This document shows, piece after piece, positions 23,724-34,417 of a stretch of 64,000 bases of DNA. The position numbers were made by a program, and so were the translations under genes. The DNA is from Eretmocerus hayati (taxonomy: Eukaryota > Arthropoda > Insecta > Hymenoptera > Aphelinidae). Position 1 is the stretch's first letter, and each line of letters opens with the position of its first letter. Where the stretch lies: assembly GCA_029851415.1 (NCBI GenBank), contig CM056744.1, forward strand, positions 102,953,338-103,017,337. The letters run 5' to 3'. The notes beneath the pieces were generated by a model that saw only the letters and a program-made list of their open reading frames with translations, made no database searches and was not told the origin of the DNA.

Positions 23724-24769
23724 AAATTAGAATCACTTTTACCTTGAAATATAAGTCTTCCGAGGTCTCACTCTTAACGTATGACATTTAGTGACTCATC
23801 CAGGAGATCCATCAGTAGTTCCCGCTCATTCCCAATGATCATATGATTGTCGCATCAAAAGATCAGAAAATATCCTACCAGGATTTACAACACAATTCAC
23901 AATTCCAAAAACGACCTTTCGAATTACATTCCTTGCGAAGAGCGATTGAATCATAAAATGAGCGCGCGTTGTGCATTATTTCATGAATGGAGATCAATAG
24001 TGATCAGGGTAACTATTATATTCTGCGGTTGCATAAATGATCAAACTCTGAATATCTTCTTCGGGCTTCAGAAATCTCTTTAGAGTAATGAAAGGCAGTG
24101 GGTATACACAGTCATCTCGAGTGGAATCCGTGTGCTTTATTTATGGTACCCGCGGGTACGGGTTTCGGTATTTTTCATGTGACAGAATTCCGAGACAGGA
24201 TTTTCTGTGACAGGATGCCGAGTATGAGAGGTACACGGGCGTAAACGGGACGACTGCGGATACCCATTCCCGTAATAAAAAAATTGAAGATGACTATTTT
24301 TTGATCTGCCTAGATCGTCAATTTTCGCGCGTATTAGTATTGTTCACTTCCTCCACTCACAATCAGTCTGACACATGAAGACTTAGTGTCAGGAGCAATT
24401 ATGTGAATACAGGGCATTCACTTTTGGACCCTCCAAGAGCCACGTGAGCACGTCAACTTCCTGTTGAGAAGAGGAACCATTGCTTTGTTGTCCCTGTGAG
24501 GATAATGTAATGAGTAGCGAAGATTTTTAGCACTCTCCCCGATGCTCCATCAGGACACACTATCGAATATCTTGTACTGGAAATCATCCAAAAAGATATT
24601 CCTGAATTCTGCATCGGTGGATTTCCTATCATAAAGTACACTATGACGTGGTATTCAACAGAAGGATTCTATAAACGACTCTTTCAATCACAAAGCATGT
24701 TCTCGTCATTTCCTTCTACACTATTTTCTTCATCCTCCAAATCTAAGAGCCTGTTTTCCTTTCCACAGA
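23724..24769. other. Downstream of gene A, unassigned
   Basis: This includes the presumed 3' UTR, but no canonical AATAAA was found close to the stop. No other gene or repeat pairing was recognised. Confidence 0.4.
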
Positions 24770-25510
24770 CATACCAATACAATAACCACATTCCAACTTG
24801 CAAAAGTCACAATAGCATCAGTGCTTATCAGCATCAATGCATACACTATCATAACAGAAGTGAACGATGATATATCTATATATATAATGATAGCCACGAC
24901 TCTGTGAGCTGATATGGTGTGCCAACTAACAAGGAGGGGGTCAGGCCTTCGGATCACGGATTAGCCTGAAACTTCGGGAATAGTCTTCTTCTAGCACAAA
25001 AATAAGATATCCAAAACCGCGTTTGCCAACACTCAAGCGTTTTTGAGCTACAGGCTATAACATATGCATGACAGTATATCTATATATACCATTTTTGACG
25101 AATATGGGTATATTGTAATGCATGGGTCGTATGCTGTAGCTCAGAAACGCTTGAACGTTGGCAAGCTCGGCTTTGGGTATCTTCTTTCTGTACCAGAAGA
25201 AGACTATTCCCAAAGTTTCAGGCAAATCCGTGATCCGAAGGCCTGACCCCCTCCTTGTAAGTAGAACGAGTTCGACTTGAGCCAGACGCAAGGAATCTGA
25301 GCTTCATCAGCCAATTGTCAAGAACTATCGAGTCGCACGAGAAATATAAGACGGTGGTGGTTAGATGCACGCTATGAGAATACTCAGGGCAATGATCGAT
25401 GCTTTGACAGACTGGAGAACAATGCGAGTGAACATCTCGGTTAGATATATCTCTGTCTGTGTCTGGTTGATGCATAAAGGGCTTCTGAATGCTTCGATCT
25501 GGCCATATTT
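24770..25510. repeat. Dispersed segment, inverted paralogue of 11570-12000, carrying a foldback insertion
   Basis: It matches the reverse complement of 11570-12000 on both sides of a 330-bp element at 24929-25258. Shared blocks are TCTGTGAGCTGATATGGTGT and, beyond the insertion, GTAAGTAGAACGAGTTCGAC. Confidence 0.75.
24929..25258. mobile_element. 330-bp foldback MITE
   Basis: The ends ACAAGGAGGGGGTCAGGCCT and AGGCCTGACCCCCTCCTTGT are perfect inverted repeats. The arms continue through CGGATCACGGATT and CGGGAATAGTCTTCTTCT with few mismatches to near the centre. The empty site is visible in the paralogous segment (about 11825-11840). Confidence 0.9.
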
Positions 25511-26797
25511 GGAGACAGACTTTCAGCTAGTATGCTAAAGAGCAAGCATGGTTCTATACTCGAAGACGATTTGGACTCGCCTAGCGACTTGGTAAAATAA
25601 TTAATTTCCAGTCCTTCGACTGTGTATATGGAGGGCGAAGCTATACTTATAAATGAAGGTTACCCATACTTGCGGAACAGAAGAAGAAAACTATTCTTTG
25701 TGATACTTCAATTGAATATGAGAGATAGTTTTCTGGTTTTATACAGTATCGTAAACCGAGGTGACTTTGGTACACTTTTTGACTTCCAGCTTGAAATTCT
25801 ACTGAACGCAAAGACATTTATAAACTTTGCAGTAGGTCAAAATATCAGTCTTGACTTCAGCTACAAGATGACGTAGCTAATTCTCCCCGAGCTGTTGAGT
25901 TGTTTTTCAGATATTTGGAAAAACCAGGGTGTAGTCACCCCGCTAACCGGGGTGATTTTGCAACATGTTATTGCTTCTGCCAACATCGACTGCGATGAAC
26001 AGGGGAATCGAATGGGGATTTCATGTAACACGATGCCACGCAAATTCTCACATCAGCTGTTTATATCATCAGAAAAAATTGAAAGAAAAATCGAAATCTA
26101 TAAAAAGTTAGCATTTTTCCCTTCTTTCAAATGCTCTTCTCGGAATTGCTCTACAATGTTCTGGATTTGAATAATCAACGTTTGAAGCAAGATAGAATTT
26201 CATTCCACCGTTCACGTTTTTTTGCACTGTACTGTTGTACAACATTCGGTCCATTGCCTCTGAGAAAAAGCTGCCGTCGGGTCGTGAAAAAATATCTCCC
26301 TCAAGCACATCATTCAATGTTGATGAAAATAGATCCGACTTCTGGTTCACAAAATTACCTTCGAAGTATACTTTTGCAAAATTAAATTCTATGCTAAAGC
26401 TGTCATACAATCTTTAAATCCATAGTTGTGAAATTTTTAGTAGCTGTCTTCTGTCGTACATTATTTTGGATAAGATTTTGTCAGCTATGAACTGAATTAA
26501 GTTTGGAAACGGATGAATTAAATGCACTCAATCAAGCTAAAAATTTACTTATAATGATGATGTGCACTGGAAAAAATGCCTTCTCGTTTTTCAGTACGAT
26601 CGTATTGTAAATTTTTTCACAAGGGTCTATTGAATATTCAAGTCCATGATATCACCTTTTTATAACCCAACTTTGATGTTAGAGTGGTACGGAAGCGAGA
26701 TTGAATGAATATCTCGGTAAACTACACGATTGAAATGTGCACCTCCAATTTAGGACGTGCCACGAAGCCACGGTAAGGACATTTTGAGCACTTTTGG
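25511..26797. other. Unassigned intergenic sequence
   Basis: No supported gene. A short palindrome CACCCCGnnnnCGGGGTG lies near 25938-25955. Overlapping open frames near 26108-26417 on both strands have no family resemblance. Confidence 0.4.
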
Positions 26798-28505
26798 TAA
26801 TAGACCAGTAGAATTAGATTTTTTTTTGGCGGTAGAAGATAGGTGCTGGTTTTATTTTTTTTCAGGTGTAGGACACTCCATAGAACCATGTCTACCACTT
26901 CCGAACAAATTTCGCTGGCCGGAAAAAATTATTAACAATGAATTACTGGTAAAAACGACACTTTTCGCAGATTAATGCCTATAGCTCTGTGGGTATAACT
27001 TTGAGCGAGTTCACCCTTGTCTCATCTTTTAGCTAATAAAAAACCTACAGATTCAAAAAAATGTATTACTCTAGCCTATTTTTGGTTGGAGTTACACAGG
27101 TTTAAACGAAAAAAGACCTATTATAAACAAATGGTTGTTAATCCTCCCATAGTTGACGAATGAGGCCAAAAACTCAGGAAATCGATAGTCCTCATTGAGT
27201 TTAACGAGCATACCAAATTTGGTGACGATTCGTTGAACCGTTTTTGAACAACCCTATTTGTTTATAAAAAATTGTTCTTCAGGAGAAGTGGCGTAACTTT
27301 TTTATAAACAAAGATGGTGTTTTGGGAAAAATCAGGGTGATACCTAGAAGTCTACTCTTTAGTATCCTGTTTGAATCATTATCATATCTTGTATAGGCGA
27401 TTTTTGAGACCTAATTGTTTATAATTTTCGCACACGCCTCTCATTGTGTATTGAATTCTCGAAATACATCGATTAGATGAGGAGGAACCCGAAAATGAAA
27501 CCAGCCAATCGCGTTTTTTTCTCAAGCTACTCCAGATTAAAAAAAGAATGAAGGAAATTGGTCGCGTAGAACCAGAAATATTGCGAAAAAATCCTAGGCG
27601 CTCGATTTTGAAGTTCACCGTTTCTCACGCGCCACGAGCCAACCACAGCTAATCTTTGGTGCGATTCAAAATTGAGCGCCGAGGATTTTTTCGCAATATT
27701 TCTGGTTCTACGTGACCAACTTGCTTCATTTTTTTTCTAATCTGGGGTAGCTTGAGAAAAAAACGCGATTGGCTGGTTTCATTTTCGGGTTCCTCCTCAT
27801 CTAATGGATGTATTTCGAAATTTTAATACATCATGAGAGGCGTGTGCAGAAATTATAAACAATTAGCTTTCAAAAATCGCCTATACAAGATATGATAATG
27901 ATTCAAACGGGATACTGAAGAGTAGACTTCTAGGTATCACTCTGATTTTTCCCAAAACACCATCTTTGTTTATAAAAAAATTACGCCACTTCTCCTGAAA
28001 AACAATTTTTTGTGAACAAATAGGGTTGTTCAAAAACGGTTCAACGAATCGTCACCAAATTTGGTATGCTTATTAACCTCAATGAGGACTATCGATTTCC
28101 TGAGTTTTTGGCCTCATTCGTCAACTATTAATAGTTCCAATTGGAGGAGTAACAACCATTTGTTTATAATAGGTCTTTTTTCGTTTAAACCTATGTAACT
28201 CCAACAAAAAATAGGCTAGAGCAATAAATTTTTTTTGAATCTGTAGGTTCTTTTACTAGCTAGAAGATGAGACCAGAGCGAACTCGCTCAAAGTTATACC
28301 CACAGAGCTATAGGCATTAATCTGCGAAAAGTGTCGTTTTTTCCAGTAATTCATTGTTAATAATTTTTTGCGGCCAGCGAAATTTGTTCGGAAGTGGTAG
28401 ACATGGTTCTAATGGGGTGTCCTGGACCTGAAAAAAAATAGAACCAGCGCCTATCTTCTACCGCCAAAATGACGTCCTTTTCGAGCTAATTCTACTGGAC
28501 TATAA
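26798..28505. mobile_element. 1.7-kb near-palindromic element (arms ~0.8 kb)
   Basis: Left arm 26798-27612 and right arm 27666-28505 are close reverse complements around a spacer of about 53 bp. Outer ends are TAATAGACCAGTAGAATTAG and CTAATTCTACTGGACTATAA; inner ends are CCTAGGCGCTCGATTTTGAA and TTCAAAATTGAGCGCCGAGG. Similarity is high along the whole arm, with scattered substitutions and small indels. No transposase is seen. Transcription through it would give an 0.8-kb double-stranded hairpin. Confidence 0.93.
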
Positions 28506-30568
28506 GCTCAGGTCCATATTAGACTTAGGTATATCCGCGGCCGGAACTATTGGGATGAGATGACAGTGAAATACCGTGCGCGGCAACGAAGGGATCCATA
28601 TATCCCAACTCCAAGCTCAAGCAATGACTTGGCTAGATGAACAACAGCTTTGCTACGCCCAAGTCACGGTGAAAATTGGGTTACAGACAGATACACCTCA
28701 CAAAGGTACAAGTTTTGAGAATATGGTGATGCTGTTCCTCATCAAATGAGAAAGAATTCGTTTGAGTTCTTCTTACGAAATCAAAGGAACCCAGAACACA
28801 TTGCGCCATTGATAGCGATCTTCACCAGTAACGAAGTGATGGATATCTAAATATTTCATTGCTCAAGTACCTATTGTGGATGGAAAAAGGAACTACAACT
28901 ACTTTGTCGAATCAATTTTGAGTAAGAGAGTGGGTGGTGTTGTGTCACGTGCCCTGAATGAGCCCATGCATAGCTTGATATGATAATTAAACAACGAATT
29001 TCTTTCGAATCTCGACGGTCAATTGATTCGAAGCTGCTAAGAGAGAATTTTATCTCTCGTTACTCAGAGTATCTGAGAGAATTAATCGAGATTAATGTTA
29101 AAAAAAAATTCTTGGCTTGAGCTATCCGAATTTCACACCCATTCACGCGAGAATGACACCCTATCAATAGTGGTAAGGAAAAACGTATCTGATTTTGCAA
29201 TTTGGTGCCTCTATTTGTACCTCTATATGCACACCAAAGTTTTCATGTCGTTTTGGCTTCTTGTGAATGAAACTTGATGATTCGTAAGTAGTTCAACTCA
29301 ATACAATCTCCATAAGTGTGTAGAGTGTTAAATAGTTGCCAAGAATTATTATTAACAAATTGTCATAAACAATTACAAAACACGCCATCGTTTCAAACAT
29401 TTCCTCGCATTTTTGCCACATTTTGAGAGTGAATCCTCTGACTGAGCATGTAATGAAAAGCAATAGCTTTTCCGAGGAAAATTCTCGGAGTTACATAATG
29501 AGATGAAGATAAATTCTATACTTGGATACATCACTTGTCTTGTGCAAGTTTTGGGGATGTTCTCTGCAAACGATTCGGAACTATTATAGAATTTCCCAAA
29601 GGCCTTACACGGAGAACTTCGAGTGCTGATTGCCGAATAGTTTCTCAAGTAGGTACATGGGAATGAAAATGTTATAGAGCTACTACTTTACATTATATCT
29701 GTGAACGTTACGAATTACGATGTATGTATAAGAAAGATACAACAGATAAGCGGGAAAATTTCGATTCTCCGAAGGATTTAACTAATGATTGTATTAGGAA
29801 TCAGATTATTTGTGACTTGAGTGTACTTTTCAATACGAATTTAATGGAAAGTTGTTGAGGTTATTGAATGTTCAGTACGTTCTTTTAGAAATCATCAATC
29901 ATCGTCCTTAAAGTCATGAAACTTCGTATTGAATCTGATTTCAGACAAGATTTATTGAAAATTCAGACGATTTTGTATTGAATCAAGGATTCAATCCGAA
30001 ATTTATTGAATATTCAACAAAATCGCACTGAAAAACGTGCTGAATTTCAATATTTTTTTTCCAGTGTGTACTTTTCCTGAGCTCCAAAGGACAAAAACTT
30101 TCACTAAAAAACTGAGCATCAAAAAAGCCCACCGAGCGAGGCACGTATGCAATGTTTCATCATTGAGGCGAATAATAGTAGATTATGTGTATACCCGAGT
30201 GCCACAATCGCGGATTTTCATGACGAATGCTGCAAACGCCAATTTTATGTTTGCAGACGAGACTAAAAAGTGGCGCTTTAGTCGTCTTATATGCTAGGGT
30301 CCCTAGAGGGGTACCTAACCTACTGAGTAGGTTTACTTACCTACTCTATCGCCACGCACGTGCAAACGTGCAATGCTCAGCAATGTTGTCTGCCGCATTT
30401 GGGTTCTGTTTGGGTTCTGTTTCTGTTGCACATGGTTGCACAATACCACACAATATTACCAGTTATCAGTGGTTCAGTGTGGTTCAGCCAGATTTTGATG
30501 GAAAATAAGGAAGTGGAATGCAGTGAGATATTATTCATGTTATTGACGATTATTTATGTTGGTTCATG
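28506..30568. other. Unassigned; includes short ATTGAAT-type repeats near 29930-30060
   Basis: The stretch 29930-30060 repeats TATTGAA and ATTCA words every 20-30 bp in both orientations, as in a decayed inverted-repeat element. The final 250 bp is the presumed upstream region of the RPA-like gene. Nothing else is recognised. Confidence 0.4.
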
Positions 30569-30766
30569 ATGGATAAGTGCGAGAAAAACAATAAACGCCG
30601 TCGGTCGCTGGCGACAGTCGCTTTCTGCAATGAATCTAGAGTAAACATAGATTTTGAGTTCAATGTTGCCGTAAAAAAGTGCAGGGTTGAGTGCAAGGTG
30701 GAATTCATAACTAAAATGAATGATCGAGAAAGTGTTGAAGAAAGGCTACATCATGAAAATCACTAA
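30569..30766 (+). CDS. Possible N-terminal region of the RPA1-like gene (unresolved)
   Basis: The open frame begins MDKCEKNNKRRRS and is basic and Lys-rich. It is in the same frame as the next exon (30793-30900) but is separated from it by a TAA. I could not find a good donor in the phase required by the next exon's acceptor, so the join is unproven. It could be a first exon, a 5' leader frame, or chance. Confidence 0.35.
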   Translation: MDKCEKNNKRRRSLATVAFCNESRVNIDFEFNVAVKKCRVECKVEFITKMNDRESVEERLHHENH

Positions 30767-30792
30767 CCATACAATATCTTCATCACCTGCAG

Positions 30793-32538
30793 CTACGATG
30801 AATCATCAGCTGATGAAGAAAGTCTGGATGAGCAGGAAAAGTCAGCCATACTTGAATCATCATTCCAGATTGATTCTCAGACTGACCCACTAATTCAAAG
30901 GTATTTCTGTTGCCTGAAATGTACCATATTTTGAGATACGTGTTTATTGCAACCAAATGTATAGTCGAGAAATAGAGTTTGACAATTGAACATATCTCGA
31001 GGGAGGTTTTTATTTTACTGATGTCAATGCCGATTGAGTAAACCAACTGTTCCACAGTTATCTGGAGAAAGACATCACTAGGCCAAGCTCTGTTGTGAAT
31101 CTAGTTGTCTAAGATAATTTTGGCAGTGAAAATTGTGTGCCAGACCTTGTCTGGGATACTGTTGATATTCTCAGGCCTCATCACAAAATTTGTGCCATGC
31201 ATCTAGAGGTGACACAGATTTAGATTTGCTCACTACAACATTAACTGTGGGTTCCAAGCAAAATCCATTATTAATGTGATCTCGAAGTACCGACGTTTTT
31301 TCTATACATCTCACCATTTTGTTATAACTAATCAATCCACTGCGTAACATTTTCAAGCGTCTGTCGCTTTGGTTGGCGGTAGAGCTAGTTTTTATTTTTA
31401 TAAGCATCCAACTTATTTAGATTCACTTTGGTATTAGTTCTGTATGGGAACAGATAAAATACATTGACATCACTGTCGAAAACTCTTGCACATCTTTAGA
31501 GATTTCAAGGTAAAGGGGTATTTGAATATAGATAATCTGACTCAAAAATAGTGGTTATATAACTGATATATATATATAAAGTCTTTGCTTGGATATCACT
31601 TCTCTTACAGTTCATCATATAAGATAATCAGCATTGGCAAGATCAAGAATCCAGGTGGAGAAAGTGCTTTCCTATCTTTCAAAATGATGAATAGAACTGA
31701 GAAAAAGTGTGGAGTCGTCTACGGGTACCATTGCCATAATGTATATAAACAGCTCAAGGTGATATCATTGCCTCCATTACTCGCTAACTGATTATGATAA
31801 TCATAACCAATTGTATAATATTTATAGGTTGGACAGGTATACTGTCTAAAAGATACAAGGACCCAAACAAAGTTGAGTTTCGGTAATGATGGGTATCATA
31901 TCGAACTTCTGCCAAACTCAACCATAATACCAATTATTGATGAAGAACTAAAATCAATGGAAATTCCATACAACTTCATTGATCACAACAACTTTGTATC
32001 AGCCAATCATGGCTTGTTCATTGGTGAGTTGAATATTTTACTCGAATGAAAGAATATTGAGCTATAGAGAAATTTTATGATGGATCTTTTCCAGATTTCA
32101 TTGGGACAGTTATGTACGTAAATAGTGAAATAGAGGTTACAAGAAAAGGGAATTCAGTGTTTAGAAAGTTGATTCTCTTGGATGAAGCTGGTACTTGTGT
32201 ATGTTGGATCTCCCATAAGTTGCTACCATTTTATAAACTTCATCTTTTTCATCTCCAAATTTAATTGTAGGTCGATGTATTTCTATGGAACGATCATGTC
32301 GAAGATTCCTCTGACCTAAAAAAGGGTCAGGTTGTGATTTTGGAGAACGCTAAAGTTAATAAGTATGGGGGACGAAACCAAATATTTGTAGTTTGCTCAT
32401 CAAATCTAATCACAAACTCTACTCATCCACGTTTTATTCAGTGAGTATCAAACTTGCACTTTTGCATCAACTGATTTCGAATGCTAGGCTAAGTGACAAA
32501 TTTATGCCACTTCCAGATTTGGACATTGCCGACGGTGA
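30793..32538 (+). CDS. RPA1-like single-stranded-DNA-binding protein with two OB folds (>=306 aa, multi-exon)
   Basis: Exons are 30793-30900, 31127-31208, 31421-31509, 31611-31758, 31828-32023, 32095-32198, 32271-32440 and 32517-32538 (stop TGA). All seven junctions have GT/AG ends and agree in phase (2,0,2,0,1,0,2). The N-terminal part is acidic (DESSADEESLDEQE). The middle matches the first ssDNA-binding OB fold of RPA70: a KIISIGKI strand, then VGQVYCLKD and NDGYHIELLPNSTIIPI. The C-terminal part matches the second: DFIGTVMYV, RKLILLDEAGT, VDVFLWNDH, GQVVILENAKVNKYGGR. RPA70 binds ssDNA in replication and repair in the nucleus. This protein lacks the C-terminal zinc-containing DBD-C and any visible N-terminal DBD-F, so it cannot be a complete RPA large subunit. 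The first exon is unresolved. Confidence 0.85.
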
Positions 32539-33624
32539 TTGAACGCGATGCATGGGGTTCAAAATCTTATGATCAACTCATGCATAAAAAGTTGATGTAC
32601 ACAAAGAAGAATTGAAGAATCCGAAAACAGTGGACAACATTGAAAAATGTTCGCCTCGTTTGCCTGATAGAATATCCCAGTGTAGCTGGTAAATGTTTTG
32701 AATTCTTACTCGAACTGGGTGAATAACTGCATGAAGAGATTCAAAGTATGGAAGCGTTGAGTTTTCTCGATAGATGATGTATATATATAGATATATATCA
32801 CTTTCTACCCGGAATAACAATTAGAATCATAGATGTAATCATTGAATCTTAAGTTTGTTTTTTGTGTTTTTGCTTCGATTTATATGTTGTTAAGATTTTT
32901 GTTACAATCTTCATTATAGATTATAAAAAACTCATGTTCCTGGCATGCTGCTTAGATTTTCATGTGACACAATCGATGGTATAATATTTGATATTTGATA
33001 TTTTTTGTATTCGGTTTTTGTATTAAATAATTTTTTAGACGAACTATGAGTGATTTTGATGCAAGCCTCTTGCAAACCGGGACTATCGTCGGATTATCAT
33101 GTTCATCATGGTTGATATATGGTTGTCAACACTTGAGTTCATCAATACTGTGATTAGCTAACACATAACCCGTCGACTAGAAGCTAGGGATCACACAACA
33201 TTCGCGAGACTATTTTGTGCCTTCTGGGCGATTGTTCTTTGACCTGCCGGTCAAGATTAAAGTCATCTCTTGGAATCGGCGAATCGCGTTAAATATCTAG
33301 ATTTCTTGTTCAGAAAATTCTTCCTATATTTTTGCGATCAAATTTTTCACAGAAATGGGTTTTTTTCTTGGAAAAAAATGGAAGCATTCATTTGAAATCT
33401 TGATTGTGGGAGCAGAACGGATCTTACTTGAATGACTGCAGATGTTTACTCATTCACATGCGTTGAAAAAAAGCCGAGCCCAAACATCTTGGCATCACTT
33501 TGAGTCACGAATTAAATTCGGATCAACGGGTGATTTAAATCGCGCTACTCGACATAGTAGATTCTTGTGACACGAGGAGAATTCGAGGTGTCCCCCGACT
33601 GTAGCGCACCTAGCGGATCATGTG
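32539..33624. other. Downstream of the RPA-like gene, unassigned
   Basis: Presumed 3' flank. A TA-rich stretch with (AT)n lies near 32770-32800. No gene or repeat pair was recognised. Confidence 0.4.
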
Positions 33625-33705
33625 TTGAAGCTCTTATACCCCTAATGCATAAGTATACCTATATCGATGGTGGTGCTATATATACTAGGGGTATAAGAGC
33701 TTCAA
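33625..33705. repeat. Short perfect inverted repeat (20-bp arms)
   Basis: TTGAAGCTCTTATACCCCTA at 33625-33644 is the exact reverse complement of 33686-33705, with a 41-bp AT-rich spacer. It may be a miniature foldback element or a transcribed hairpin. Confidence 0.8.
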
Positions 33706-34250
33706 AAATCGACCACTCGTACCACTTTTACACGTGGAAGTTGGCGCTGGAGTCGGCGGACATCTCGAATACGCACATCAAACCTTCCAATATGTTACTC
33801 GATTCGAGACCTCTCTTTTCTTTTTTAGCTTTCAGTATAGGAGCAGCCACGTGGGTATATCTGTAAATTTTGCTTAGAATAAATATGATCGTTTTTGTTT
33901 AGCAGCGAAACTTCTTTTCTGATTGAATCGATCGAGACTCATCAACAATCTCATTTGCTATGAGTTACAAACTTGGAAAATACCATGAAAAATATCTCCA
34001 GATCTGAAGATGAACCATTACTACATCTCTCATGCCTCTCCCTGCATTTGATTCATGATATTGATTTATTGTTATCGGTTATGAATATAATCGATATTCT
34101 CGCTCCTTCGAAATTCCACCAACGAATATAAATGTCTACCGCATATAAATTCCTCTTCTGTTTATGTAAAGGACAAAATCAAATTTTGTTTGTCATATAC
34201 ATCCTATTCAATTGATCACAAGATACTTGGATAGCTCGAGTCGTTATTCC

Positions 34251-34417
34251 ATGTACACTTGGCGTCAACAGATTCTTTCCGAAGGTGCAGGGGATCCTTT
34301 CCTGCGGCCATCAAAATATAACTTATCTCTATCTCTATGTGGTGAAGACATCAGAAGCTCGCTCGCAGGAAAGGATCCCTTGCACCTCCGGAAAGTATCT
34401 GTTGACGGGAAGTGTAC
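34251..34417. mobile_element. ~165-bp hairpin MITE, copy 1
   Basis: Ends are GTACACTTGGCGTCAACAGA and (inverted) TCTGTTGACGGGAAGTGTAC. The arms continue with TCCGAAGGTGCAGGGGATCC facing GGATCCCTTGCACCTCCGGA. A second copy lies at 53063-53225. No coding capacity. Confidence 0.9.

Noticed and set aside
26108..26417. Overlapping frames on both strands near 26.1-26.4 kb
   Set aside because: They are antisense shadows of each other without splice or domain support.
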